Of a stretch of 64,000 bases of DNA, positions 26,556 to 35,445 are shown piece by piece. The DNA is from Alteromonas sp047556435. Its GTDB lineage: Bacteria; Pseudomonadota; Gammaproteobacteria; Enterobacterales; Alteromonadaceae. Both the position numbers and the translations under genes were made by a program. The notes under the pieces are model-generated. The model was not told the origin of the DNA, did not search any database, and saw nothing but the letters and a program-made list of their open reading frames with translations. Position 1 is the stretch's first letter; the number at the start of each line of letters is the position of its first letter. The stretch spans positions 744,001 through 808,000 of the forward strand of contig NZ_CP180210.1 of NCBI RefSeq assembly GCF_047556435.1. The letters run 5' to 3'.

Positions 26556-27521
26556 ATGTCCTGGCAACCCACTACCACACATCAGGCGCGTCTTGCTCGC
26601 GCAACCTTACTGAAAACCCTGCGGGCTTTTTTTGACGACAGACAGGTATTGGAAGTGGACACCCCTTTGTTGTCTTCGGCTACCGTTACCGATGTGCATC
26701 TGGACGCTTTTCACACTCTATTTGATCATTCGGCAACGGGAAAGCCGCAAGCGCTCTGGCTACAGACCTCACCGGAATACGCCATGAAGCGGTTGCTGTG
26801 TGCAGATAGCGGCCCAATCTATCAAATTTGCAAAGCCTTTCGGCACGAAGGACAGGGGCGTTACCATAATCCCGAATTTACCATGCTCGAGTGGTACCGG
26901 CCGGGCTTTGATCATCAGGATCTGATGGCAGAGGTCGATGCGCTGCTAGTCGCCACACTGGCATGTGAGCCTGCCGACAAAGTCAGCTATCAGCATGTCT
27001 TTCTCGACTATACCGGCATCGACCCGCTCGGCACATCACTGACTGAATTGATTGACGCGTTGGCGCGTTTCAATATTGACATCAGCGCGCCGGAAACACT
27101 GGATGAAGACAGCATTTTACAGCTCCTATTCAGTCAGGAAATTGAGCCGAAAATTGGCCTTGACCGCCCGGTGATGGTTTACGGGTTTCCGGCCTCCCAG
27201 GCCGCTCTGGCTAAAATTAACGCCTGCGACCCACGCACTGCAGACCGCTTCGAGGTGTATTTTAAAGGCATAGAGCTGGCCAACGGTTTTTATGAGTTAA
27301 GTGACGCCACGGAGCAGCGCAAGCGGTTTATTGCGGATAACGCCCAGCGTAAGTCAATGGGGCTTCCTGAGAAACCGGTTGACGAACATTTGCTGCAGGC
27401 CCTGGAGTCAGGTTTGCCCGATTGCGCGGGTGTGGCGCTGGGCATCGATCGACTGCTGATGCTGAAAACCGGCGCATCCTCAATCAGCGAGGTTATCAGT
27501 TTTCCCGTCGCCACCGCATAG
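26556..27521 (+). CDS. epmA: EF-P--(R)-beta-lysine ligase EpmA
   Basis: 321 residues from the ATG at 26556; an in-frame GTG at 26541 lies inside the palindrome and is a less likely start. The class II aminoacyl-tRNA synthetase core is visible (LEVDTPLLSSATVTDVHLDAF, YQICKAFRHEGQGRYHNPEFTMLEWY in two motif-2 halves, and GVALGIDRLLML as motif 3). It lacks the LysRS anticodon-binding domain, as expected for PoxA/GenX/EpmA. It charges EF-P Lys34 with beta-lysine. Confidence 0.95.
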   Translation: MSWQPTTTHQARLARATLLKTLRAFFDDRQVLEVDTPLLSSATVTDVHLDAFHTLFDHSATGKPQALWLQTSPEYAMKRLLCADSGPIYQICKAFRHEGQGRYHNPEFTMLEWYRPGFDHQDLMAEVDALLVATLACEPADKVSYQHVFLDYTGIDPLGTSLTELIDALARFNIDISAPETLDEDSILQLLFSQEIEPKIGLDRPVMVYGFPASQAALAKINACDPRTADRFEVYFKGIELANGFYELSDATEQRKRFIADNAQRKSMGLPEKPVDEHLLQALESGLPDCAGVALGIDRLLMLKTGASSISEVISFPVATA

Positions 27522-27820
27522 TGCGCTTTTTCCAATATCTGCATTATGGCCTGTATTCACGACGCCCACCCATTGACTTGCCGCAGGCTCAAAACGCCCT
27601 GTTGTTCCCAATAAATAGTAAAGACGCAAGCGTTTCTCTGGCCTTTACTTAGTCTACAAACGGCTTCAGCCAGCGTCATAGCCCGGCAACGTTAACGCCC
27701 TGGCACGCTAAAACAGAAGCGCCTGTCAGTGGTTATTCGGTGTATTCCACTTATCTCTCAAAACCTTCTGTTTGCCGCTACCACTAAATCTACCATTGAC
27801 ATCAAAAAGTGAAGCGGTAA

Positions 27821-27840
27821 AAATGTTATAACATCACATT
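27821..27840 (+). promoter_or_regulatory. Zur-box-like operator upstream of the ZnuD-type receptor
   Basis: The site reads AAATGTTATA followed by ACATCACATT and contains the perfect palindrome ATGTTATAACAT at 27823-27834. It matches the gammaproteobacterial Zur consensus, as I recall it, at 18 of 20 positions. It lies 29 bases before the receptor ATG, where binding would block transcription. The identity of the regulated gene, a His-rich zinc-type receptor, supports the call. Confidence 0.65.
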
Positions 27841-27869
27841 AGTTAAACAATAAACGGAAAAAGATAACC

Positions 27870-30392
27870 ATGTTCAAACATTCGCTACTCGCACTGACAG
27901 TGGCTGCGGCATGTTCAGCCAGTCCGGTGGCGCTTGCGCATTCCAGCCAGATATTACAGGCAGGATTGGCTGGTACAGCTAATAGTGCGCCTGTCACAGT
28001 AACCGGGAAAGTTACCAGTGTTGACGGCAAGCCGGTTTCCGGCGCGCGTATCGAGGTCGAAGGGTCGCGCAAGACCGCCTATACGAATGATCAGGGTGAG
28101 TACACGCTGGCGGACGTGCCGCTTTCGCATATTCACCTGCACGTGTATAGCGACCGTCACATCCATGGCGATAATGATTTGGGTGATGTATCCGGTAATC
28201 AGCAGGTCGATTTTGTACTGGAGCCCGCTTCCGTAGAAAATATTGTTGTTACGGCAACCGCAATGCAAACCTCGGTACTGGAATCCGTTACGCCAGTGAC
28301 AGTGATTGGTGCGCAAGCATTGAAAAAAATTCAGCAGCCGACGTTAGGGGAAACCCTGAAACAGACGCCGGGTGTGCATAGCACGTATTTTGGGCCCGTA
28401 TCCAGCAGCCCAATCATTCGCGGAAACAATGGCCCGCGTGTGAAGATTGTGCAGAACGGCCTGGATGTGTCAGATGTATCCCGGGTAGGGCCTGATCATA
28501 ACGTGGCCAGCAATACCTCCAGTGCGACCCAGGTAGAAGTGTTGCGAGGGCCGGCGACACTGCAGTTTGGCAGCGGCGCTATCGGTGGCGTGGTCAACGT
28601 GGTAGATAACCGGATCCCTCGCGAACTGCCCTATGGCGTTGAGGGCGAGGCGGAAGTCAGCTATAGCACCGTAGATGAAGGCAAATATGGCAAAGTCGAT
28701 GTCACCGGTAATCAGGGCAAGCTGGCGTATCATTTTGACGCCTATTCCCGTGATACAGAAAACGTGGATATTCCCGGTTATGCTTCGGTTTCCCCGGATG
28801 AAGATGAGCCCAGAGGCACGCTGGAAAACAGCAGCATGGAAACCACCGACTTCACCGCCGGACTGTCCTGGGTGGAAGATGAAGGTTACTTTGGTTTCGC
28901 CGTAGAAAAGCTGGATAACCTGTACGGTGTGCCCGGACACGCACATGCTCACGGCGAGGAAGAGCATGATCATGAGGGCGAGACTGAAGAAGAGCACGAG
29001 GCTCATGCTGATGAGGCCGAAGAAGGCGTGATGCTTGACGTGGACATGACCCGCTACCAGCTTGCCGGTGAATGGCACTCTCCCATCGAATTTATCACTA
29101 ATGCAAAATTCGCCGCAGCGTATACAGACTATGAGCATGCTGAAATAGAAGGCAACGAGATTGGCACAGTGTTTTCAAACAAGTCCAGTGATATCCGGTT
29201 TTCTGTTACTCATGAAGAGGTGGCAGGCTGGCACGGCGTATTAGGCCTGCAGTTCAATGATGCAGAATACGAGGCCATCGGGGATGAAGCATTTACGCCA
29301 GCAACTGATTCTAACAGCTATGCGGTGTATCTGGTGGAGCAGCGACATGTTGGCGATGTGACCTTTGAGTTAGGCGGCAGGGTTGAACGCACAGAGTATG
29401 ATGCGGCTGACACCATGGTTGATTTACACGTGGATCACGGTGATCACGACCATGATGAGGAGCACGAAGAGGGCCACGAAGAAGGACATGACGACGAGCT
29501 GGACCATGAAGATGGACTGCACACGTATGACTTTAATACCTATGATTTCACCGCGACTTCATTGTCTGCCGGGTTCAATTGGGAATATGTCACCGGACAG
29601 GCTGTTGCGCTGACATTGTCTCGCAGCGAACGCGCACCAAGTCTGCAGGAATTGTTTGCCGCCGGACAGCATCTGGCAACCGAAACCTTTGAGGTAGGAC
29701 TGGTGTTCGACATGGATGAAGACGGTGAAATCAGCGAATCGCTGCGTGACGTAAAAGAGGAAGTCAGCACGAATATTGACCTCACTTTTCGCAAGTTTAC
29801 CGGTGACTGGGGGTACTCAGTATCGTTTTTCTACAATCAGGCCAACGACTATATCTATCAGAGTGCTACCGGCCTGAATACGCTTAGTGAGGAGCATGAA
29901 GAGGAAGAATCCGAAGCTGAGCATGAAGCGCACGCTGATGAAGGCTTACCGGTATTCTACTTTCAGCAAGCCGATGCGGATATCTGGGGAATGGAAGCTG
30001 AGGGATACTACGATTTGAATGATCAATGGCGGGTGACGGTGTTTTCTGACCTGATCAATGCAGAGGTAGATGGAGATAATCTGCCGCGTATACCGCCTAT
30101 GCGGGTTGGCACTGAGTTTAGCTATGTCAACGATGGCCTGAGCGCGTCGCTGGGCGCAACCTGGCACGATGAGCAGGACCAGTTGGCCGCTTATGAAACG
30201 GTAACCGACGGTTACACGCTGATTGATGCCAGCGTGCAGTATGAGTTCAATCATACCGGTATTGACTGGGTGCTCTTTGCCAAAGGAGACAACCTTACTG
30301 ATGAAGAAGCGCGGGTACATACGTCGTTCTTAAAAGACAAAGCACCATTGCCTGGTCGCAATCTGACGCTGGGTGTGCGCGCATACTTCTAA
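27870..30392 (+). CDS. TonB-dependent outer-membrane receptor, ZnuD-like, His-rich
   Basis: 840 residues. A signal peptide is followed by a CarboxypepD-regulatory-like beta domain (about 45-120; VTVTGKVTSVDGKPVSGARIEVEG), then the plug (TonB-box-like NIVVTATAM near 125; VEVLRGPATLQFGSGAIGGVVNVVD) and a 22-strand-type barrel ending in an aromatic residue (GVRAYF). Three barrel loops carry dense His/Asp/Glu runs (around residues 355-380, 515-545 and 675-690), as in ZnuD zinc receptors of Neisseria. With the Zur-like box upstream this points to zinc uptake under zinc limitation. It is monocistronic, with a strong terminator 50 bases after the stop. Confidence 0.85.
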   Translation: MFKHSLLALTVAAACSASPVALAHSSQILQAGLAGTANSAPVTVTGKVTSVDGKPVSGARIEVEGSRKTAYTNDQGEYTLADVPLSHIHLHVYSDRHIHGDNDLGDVSGNQQVDFVLEPASVENIVVTATAMQTSVLESVTPVTVIGAQALKKIQQPTLGETLKQTPGVHSTYFGPVSSSPIIRGNNGPRVKIVQNGLDVSDVSRVGPDHNVASNTSSATQVEVLRGPATLQFGSGAIGGVVNVVDNRIPRELPYGVEGEAEVSYSTVDEGKYGKVDVTGNQGKLAYHFDAYSRDTENVDIPGYASVSPDEDEPRGTLENSSMETTDFTAGLSWVEDEGYFGFAVEKLDNLYGVPGHAHAHGEEEHDHEGETEEEHEAHADEAEEGVMLDVDMTRYQLAGEWHSPIEFITNAKFAAAYTDYEHAEIEGNEIGTVFSNKSSDIRFSVTHEEVAGWHGVLGLQFNDAEYEAIGDEAFTPATDSNSYAVYLVEQRHVGDVTFELGGRVERTEYDAADTMVDLHVDHGDHDHDEEHEEGHEEGHDDELDHEDGLHTYDFNTYDFTATSLSAGFNWEYVTGQAVALTLSRSERAPSLQELFAAGQHLATETFEVGLVFDMDEDGEISESLRDVKEEVSTNIDLTFRKFTGDWGYSVSFFYNQANDYIYQSATGLNTLSEEHEEEESEAEHEAHADEGLPVFYFQQADADIWGMEAEGYYDLNDQWRVTVFSDLINAEVDGDNLPRIPPMRVGTEFSYVNDGLSASLGATWHDEQDQLAAYETVTDGYTLIDASVQYEFNHTGIDWVLFAKGDNLTDEEARVHTSFLKDKAPLPGRNLTLGVRAYF

Positions 30393-30440
30393 AATGAGAT
30401 GCCTTATTGTGGCTGATCTCAGCCACTGCGGTTACCGTTC

Positions 30441-30478
30441 AAAATGCAGTGTGTCTTTATCGGCACACTGCATTTTTT
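30441..30478 (+). terminator. Rho-independent terminator of the ZnuD-like gene
   Basis: Arms AAAATGCAGTGTG and CACACTGCATTTT, with a short loop and a run of T, lie 48 bases after the stop. Confidence 0.85.
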
Positions 30479-30586
30479 GTATCTGCTGTTGAGCGGCTCA
30501 CCGGTTCACGTCATGCAGTAAAAACGTCTTTGCGTATCGCTTACAACCCTTGTAGGCTCTGTCTTTAAAGTTAATGGGAGCAGTCT

Positions 30587-31216
30587 ATGGATGCGTCAAC
30601 AATCGCGCGCTGGATGTCAGATATTGACGAAAAGCATATCGTATTAGGCTATGGCAGTCTGATGAATACCGACAGCCGTCAACGTTTTTCGGCGATCCCC
30701 CATGACGGCATACCGGTGATGGTGAATGGTTTTTCCCGTGCATGGCTGACACGCAGTGAAGCTGAAAAGCAGACTTACGTTGGTGCTGTGCCGGATAGCA
30801 ACGCGAAACTGAACGCCCAGTTATTGCCAAGCAAAATGGATCCCAGTCTGGCCGAGCGGGAAAAGGATTATCAGTTCGTTAGCGTGAGTACGGCGGATTT
30901 GGAATTTAACCTGTCTAGAGAGGCAAGCGAGCTGCTTTTGCCCTGGCTGGAAACCCGTTCACTATGGATTTGCGAGACGCTGTTGCAACAACCCGCCGAT
31001 AACGACTTTCCGGTAAGCCAGACGTATATCGACACCTGCATGGCCGGATGCATTGAACATGGCGGCGAGGAGGAAGCGGTTAAGTTCCTGAAAAACACGG
31101 CGCTGTGGCAGCATCCCCGCAACTTTGATCGCGATAATCCGGTGTATCCGCGAGCCGGGCGTGTGCCAAAATCGGTTTGTGCGCGTATCGATGCATTAAT
31201 GGAGGCATATTTATGA
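30587..31216 (+). CDS. Gamma-glutamylcyclotransferase-like protein
   Basis: 209 residues. The N-terminal IVLGYGSLMN matches the conserved YGSL substrate-binding loop of the gamma-glutamylcyclotransferase (GGCT/ChaC/AIG2-like) fold. Family members release 5-oxoproline from gamma-glutamyl amines or peptides, but the fold is broad and the substrate cannot be stated. The stop overlaps the next gene (ATGA), so the GNAT gene is probably translationally coupled to it. Confidence 0.65.
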   Translation: MDASTIARWMSDIDEKHIVLGYGSLMNTDSRQRFSAIPHDGIPVMVNGFSRAWLTRSEAEKQTYVGAVPDSNAKLNAQLLPSKMDPSLAEREKDYQFVSVSTADLEFNLSREASELLLPWLETRSLWICETLLQQPADNDFPVSQTYIDTCMAGCIEHGGEEEAVKFLKNTALWQHPRNFDRDNPVYPRAGRVPKSVCARIDALMEAYL

Positions 31217-31716
31217 TGATTCAATCAGGACATATTCGTTTACGCCGGCTGCATCAGGACGATGCAGAGTGGGTACTTAGATTAAACAACGACGCGCTCT
31301 GGCAGCGTTTCATCGGTGATCGGGGGGTTACCGATATCGACTCTGCCAGACAGTACATCATGCGTTGCAATAAAAGCTGGGAAGACAATGGCTTTGGCTT
31401 GTTAGCTGTGGAAGATACCGAGCACGAGCAGGCATTTGGAATGTGCGGTTTTGTGACCCGCGATAGCTTTGACTGGCCGGATCTGGGGTTTGCCCTGTTA
31501 CCGGAGGCTCGCGGTAAGGGGATTATCAAAGGTGCGGTGAAGGCATTGTGTGCGTGGGCATGTGAGGTGAAACTCAGTCCCCGCATTACCGCAATGACGC
31601 ATCTTGATAACAAAGCGTCACAGAGAATTCTGATTTCCGCAGGCTTTTCCCGAATCGGCAAAATCTGCCACAGTGGTAAGGAGGAGTACCTCTACTGGCG
31701 TGATTTGTTCCAGTAA
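31213..31716 (+). CDS. GNAT family N-acetyltransferase (RimJ/RimL-like)
   Basis: 167 residues from the ATG at 31213, which has GGAGG seven bases upstream and overlaps the preceding stop. The GNAT fold is shown by IRLRRLHQDDAEWVLRLNND at the start, the acetyl-CoA loop LPEARGKGIIKGAVKAL and the LDNKASQRILISAGF segment. This is the RimJ/RimL-type subgroup, which acetylates protein N-termini or small amines. The coupling to a GGCT-like gene suggests a shared amine or amino-acid substrate, but that is inference. Confidence 0.85.
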   Translation: MMIQSGHIRLRRLHQDDAEWVLRLNNDALWQRFIGDRGVTDIDSARQYIMRCNKSWEDNGFGLLAVEDTEHEQAFGMCGFVTRDSFDWPDLGFALLPEARGKGIIKGAVKALCAWACEVKLSPRITAMTHLDNKASQRILISAGFSRIGKICHSGKEEYLYWRDLFQ

Positions 31717-31787
31717 CAACGATGCTGTCAGCGGAAGCTTCCCGCGGTTAACGACAACGTGAAGTGCCTGCTCACTTTTCACTATGA

Positions 31788-31811
31788 AACAGCCCGCTTA
31801 AGCGGGCTGTT
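31788..31811. terminator. Bidirectional hairpin between convergent GNAT and cyclophilin genes
   Basis: Perfect arms AACAGCCCGC and GCGGGCTGTT around TTAA, placed between two convergent genes. T runs are short on both sides. Confidence 0.55.
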
Positions 31812-31853
31812 CGGTATGCGCCAGACACTGAAGGCCTGATATCAGTTTTCCGG

Positions 31854-32450
31854 TTAGAACGGAGGCAGTAATGTCACTTTTTCCAGAATGATTGGCTCAA
31901 CCGGCACATTGGGTGCATTTAAACGCAGCGAATATTCAGTCTCCACTTCAGACATTTTATCAACGATATCGCCGCCTTCCACAATCATACCAAACACGGC
32001 ATAACCCCACTCCCGACCGGGATCCAGGCTGGTATTGTTATTCACGTTGAAGAAGAACTGACGGTTGGCTGTATGTGGATCGTTCTGACGTGCCATGGCA
32101 ATCGTGTGAATTTCATTTTTCAAACCATTACCTGATTCATTAAAAATTTCAGGGAATTTGGATTTCTCATCAAACTCCGGCGTGTAACCACCGCCCTGAA
32201 CCACAAAGCCTGGTACAACGCGATGAAATATGGTGCCGTTGAATGCCTGTTTGTCCACATACCGTAAAAAGTTGTTTACCGTAATCGGCGCACGGCGCCG
32301 GTCGAGTTCAACCACGATGTCACCCATGGTGGTTTCCATTTTCACTCGCGGATAATAGTTGTCCGGCTGCACATGCGAACCATCCTGCTTGTCTTTGGCT
32401 GCGACGCTGGCCGTTACCAGCAACAATGCGGCAATCAGTAGTCGAATCAT
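31854..32450 (-). CDS. Periplasmic peptidyl-prolyl cis-trans isomerase, cyclophilin type
   Basis: 198 residues from the ATG at 32450 with GGAAG upstream. A signal peptide (IRLLIAALLLVTASVAA) points to the periplasm, as for PpiA. The cyclophilin core shows FHRVVPGFVVQGGGY, MARQNDPHTANRQFFFNV and WGYAVFGMIVEGGDIVD. The Arg of FHR and the QFFFN segment of the active site are present. It assists folding of exported proteins. The gene follows rlmG on the same strand by only ten bases. Confidence 0.9.
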   Translation of the reverse strand: MIRLLIAALLLVTASVAAKDKQDGSHVQPDNYYPRVKMETTMGDIVVELDRRRAPITVNNFLRYVDKQAFNGTIFHRVVPGFVVQGGGYTPEFDEKSKFPEIFNESGNGLKNEIHTIAMARQNDPHTANRQFFFNVNNNTSLDPGREWGYAVFGMIVEGGDIVDKMSEVETEYSLRLNAPNVPVEPIILEKVTLLPPF

Positions 32451-32460
32451 AAAAGCTTCC

Positions 32461-33648
32461 TTATCGTTTGGCTGCACTCAAAATAACGAATTTCTGCTGG
32501 CTTGCAAGTACCTTCACACCACCAAACAGTCGTTTGAGCTTTACGTGATAATCGAGGTGACGGTTCGCTACCACAATCAGATGGCCACCTTTTACCAGCA
32601 GTTCGCGGGAGTCATGAAACATTTGCCAGGCAATATGGTCGGTAATGGTATTTTGCTGGTGGAACGGTGGGTTACACAGCACCTTGGTATAGCTGTTGTG
32701 GTCTGGTTCATTCAGCAAGGTTTCCAGACAGTTGCTGGGCTCAAACCGGCACTGCTCCAGTTTATCCGGGAAGTTCTCGGCCACATTCTGGTGCGCTGAG
32801 GCCAGTGCCATAAAGGATTCATCCACGAACGTCACATGACATTGGGGAGCCATTGACAGCGCGTTTAAACCCAGCACGCCATTTCCACAGCCCAGATCGA
32901 TCACCTTGTCGGTGTTTTCCACACGCATATGCTCAAGCATAAACCGGGCGCCAATATCCAGTGACTGGCGTGAAAATACGTTGGCGTGGTTCGCCACAGA
33001 CACGGATTGTCCCGTTGCCAGTCTGGCAGTCCAACGTGTAGGGAAAGGGGAAGATTTTACCGTCGGTAAGGGCTCGGACGGGGTGCAGAATATCAACCTG
33101 GCCTTCTTTTTCGCCAGCGAAGTGGTGGTAGGCCCGATATATTTTTCAAACAGTGCCAGCACCGACCTGGTAATGGCTTTGACTTTACCTGCCGCAACCA
33201 GCTGGGTATCCGCAGAAATGCAACGGCGTAAATCAATCAGTTGTTGCTCCAGTAAGGCCAGTGTGCGCGGTATTTTAATAATAACCGTTGTCGGGGTTAC
33301 AGATAACGCATCAACGCTGGTCAGTGCGTTAACTGGCGAAGAGACCCTGCCTGTATCACTGATGTCGCAGGTTAGCCCATTGGCATTCAGATTTTCCTGT
33401 AAGGAGCGGTGCGCAATCCAGGAGTCAGATATCCACAGGGGCTGATTATGCGCGTACCAGCATCCCAGTGCGCCAAAATCGTCGTTGAAGATCATGAGCC
33501 GGGCGTCGTCCTGTAACGTATCATCACAGTGAGACATAAGCAGTTCGTCAGCACTGTCCCAGGCCTGTAAACTTTTGTGCTGGTGGTTGGCAGGGTAGCG
33601 GATCAGGTTGAAACTTCGCCCTGCATGTGAAAAATGCGTATTGTTCAT
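32461..33648 (-). CDS. rlmG: 23S rRNA (guanine(1835)-N2)-methyltransferase RlmG
   Basis: 395 residues, slightly longer than the E. coli enzyme. The N-terminal half is the degenerate, non-catalytic methyltransferase-like domain. The C-terminal half has the SAM-binding VIDLGCGNGVLGLNAL, the NPPFHQQ catalytic motif and the family-typical VANRHLDYHVKLKRLFG. It methylates G1835 of 23S rRNA. RsmC is the closest paralogue, but the C-terminal signature fits RlmG better. It is divergent from the AlkB-like gene with 37 bases between. Confidence 0.9.
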   Translation of the reverse strand: MNNTHFSHAGRSFNLIRYPANHQHKSLQAWDSADELLMSHCDDTLQDDARLMIFNDDFGALGCWYAHNQPLWISDSWIAHRSLQENLNANGLTCDISDTGRVSSPVNALTSVDALSVTPTTVIIKIPRTLALLEQQLIDLRRCISADTQLVAAGKVKAITRSVLALFEKYIGPTTTSLAKKKARLIFCTPSEPLPTVKSSPFPTRWTARLATGQSVSVANHANVFSRQSLDIGARFMLEHMRVENTDKVIDLGCGNGVLGLNALSMAPQCHVTFVDESFMALASAHQNVAENFPDKLEQCRFEPSNCLETLLNEPDHNSYTKVLCNPPFHQQNTITDHIAWQMFHDSRELLVKGGHLIVVANRHLDYHVKLKRLFGGVKVLASQQKFVILSAAKR

Positions 33649-33685
33649 TGTCTGTCGTTATTGCTTAAAACCTTGGGGAGTCGTT

Positions 33686-34315
33686 GTGCAGTTTTCTTTA
33701 TTCGGGGATAGCCTTGATAACAACAGTGATGAGCCGTTGGATCTGGCATTGCCTGAAGCCGATGTACGTTATTACCCATCGTGGTTAACAGCACCAGAGG
33801 CCAGCGGTTTTCAACAAGCGTTGGAAACCGAACTCCCCTGGTCACAGGATACCATTAAACTGTTTGGTAAGGCGGTAAAAATTCCCCGTTTGCAATCGTG
33901 GCATGGGGATCCGGAATGTGCGTACACCTATTCCGGACTGACGATGACGCCCAAGCCCTGGACACCCACCTTGTCTGAAATAAAGCAGCGTTGTGAGGCA
34001 ACGTTGGCGCATCGCTTCAATAGTGTTTTGGCAAACTGGTATCGACACGGGCAGGACAGCATGAGCCTGCACGCAGACGATGAGCCTGAACTTGGGCCCA
34101 ATCCGACGATTGCCTCAGTGACATTAGGCGAAGCGCGCCCGTTTATTTTCAAGCACCGCGAGACGGGTAAGCGCTATACGCAAGTACTGGAACACGGCAG
34201 TTTGCTGGTGATGGGGGGAGCCACGCAATCACATTATGTTCACGGTATCGCCAAGACCCAAAAGCCTATTGATGGTAGAATTAACCTGACGTTTCGATTT
34301 CTTTATCCGCGCTGA
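33686..34315 (+). CDS. AlkB-like 2-oxoglutarate/Fe(II) dioxygenase
   Basis: 209 residues from GTG at 33686, chosen because GGGGAG lies five bases upstream; no ATG is near. Iron ligands are His129 and Asp131 in LHADDE and His186 in QSHYVHGI; the 2-oxoglutarate Arg is in GRINLTFRF. NSVLANWYRHGQDSMS before the first ligand matches the ALKBH2/ALKBH3-type branch that repairs alkylated DNA and RNA, rather than E. coli AlkB. No Ada or LexA box was seen in the short upstream gap. Confidence 0.88.
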   Translation: MQFSLFGDSLDNNSDEPLDLALPEADVRYYPSWLTAPEASGFQQALETELPWSQDTIKLFGKAVKIPRLQSWHGDPECAYTYSGLTMTPKPWTPTLSEIKQRCEATLAHRFNSVLANWYRHGQDSMSLHADDEPELGPNPTIASVTLGEARPFIFKHRETGKRYTQVLEHGSLLVMGGATQSHYVHGIAKTQKPIDGRINLTFRFLYPR

Positions 34316-34338
34316 ATGCGCCGTTGCGAGGTTGGCAA

Positions 34339-34662
34339 ATGAATGTAAAAGCTTTTATCGAGTCCACACTGACAGAGGCGCTTAGTCCGCAGCTTCTGGA
34401 TGTCCAGGATGAAAGCCATATGCACAATGTACCTGATGGTGCGCAAAGTCATTTTAAGGTCACTATTGTGACCACACAGTTCGAGGGCAAGCGCCTGATT
34501 GCCCGCCATCGTGAGGTGAACACGCTGCTCAGTGACGCGCTAAATGGCCCTGTGCACGCGCTGGCACTGCATACGCATACGCCGCAGGAGTGGGAAGCAA
34601 GAGGCGGCACGTTTGCTGAATCGCCGGCGTGCTTAGGTGGCAGTAAACTCGATAGCCAGTAA
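34339..34662 (+). CDS. BolA family protein
   Basis: 107 residues from the ATG at 34339 with GAGG seven bases upstream. The BolA fold signature is visible: HMHNVPDGAQSHFKVTIV, then FEGKRLIARHREVNTLL and the C-terminal VHALALHTHTPQEW. BolA proteins partner monothiol glutaredoxins in Fe-S cluster handling and affect morphology under stress. The His of the RHR segment and the upstream Ser/His positions are retained. The name bolA fits, but ibaG-type paralogues exist, so no symbol is given. Confidence 0.88.
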   Translation: MNVKAFIESTLTEALSPQLLDVQDESHMHNVPDGAQSHFKVTIVTTQFEGKRLIARHREVNTLLSDALNGPVHALALHTHTPQEWEARGGTFAESPACLGGSKLDSQ

Positions 34663-34703
34663 GTTACTGTTTTCAGCTTTCACTACGCGTAACAGCATAA
34701 CTG

Positions 34704-34758
<55 letters not shown>

Positions 34759-34891
34759 CAGCAACGCTACCCGTCCCAATCTTCTGACATAAACTAGAGC
34801 AGCATGACGTGTATGGCGCGCAAGCCATTGTGAATTGTTTACGGTACGTGCACACTATCGCGCACATCTTATCAATAATAATGAACACGCC

Positions 34892-35347
34892 ATGCTCGCC
34901 AACATTCTTCGATTTGCTCCTAATATCGTTTTTTCTTTACTCGCCATCATGGTGTGCTTCGGCGTATTAGATGGGATATGGCTTGGACTGATAGCCGGCG
35001 ACTGGTATCGCGCTGAAATGGAAGGTCTGCTGCGCGACCAGGTGATAACCTGGCCGTGGGGCGTGTTTTACCTTTTATACGCTGGCGTTATATTTGTGCT
35101 TGCGGTGGTGGCTAACCGCGACAAGCCGCTTTATTACGCGGGTATCGATGGGGCGCTTCTGGGGCTGGCAAGTTACGGCACTTATAATCTGACCAACTAC
35201 AGCCTGATCGACGGGTTTTCGCTGACGCTGGCGCTGGTTGACTGGTGCTGGGGAGTGACTGTTACCGGAATATGCGCTATGGCCGGCTGGGTTGGTTTTC
35301 AGTTGAAAAAAGATACGCAGGTCAGTGGACCTCATGCGCGACGGTAA
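34892..35347 (+). CDS. DUF2177 family membrane protein
   Basis: 151 residues from the ATG at 34892; a longer frame from 34835 adds a polar stretch without membrane character. Four hydrophobic segments are visible (about 10-28, 51-69, 79-100 and 113-132). The LDGIWLGLIAGDWYRAEM motif after the first and the TYNLTNYSLIDG segment mark DUF2177. The function is unknown, though DUF2177 genes often sit near stress or oxidoreductase genes. No good ribosome site is seen, so the start is uncertain. Confidence 0.75.
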   Translation: MLANILRFAPNIVFSLLAIMVCFGVLDGIWLGLIAGDWYRAEMEGLLRDQVITWPWGVFYLLYAGVIFVLAVVANRDKPLYYAGIDGALLGLASYGTYNLTNYSLIDGFSLTLALVDWCWGVTVTGICAMAGWVGFQLKKDTQVSGPHARR

Positions 35348-35445
35348 CGGCAGTAGATTTGCTTAATGATCAAAAGGCCGACACCGCCAGTATCACAAAA
35401 AGGTGTAATCACTTTTAAGTAATACTGGAGTCAGTCATTCGTTCA

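Noticed and set aside
28470..29138. 222-aa minus-strand frame
   Set aside because: Lies entirely inside the ZnuD-like receptor, which has clear family motifs on the plus strand.
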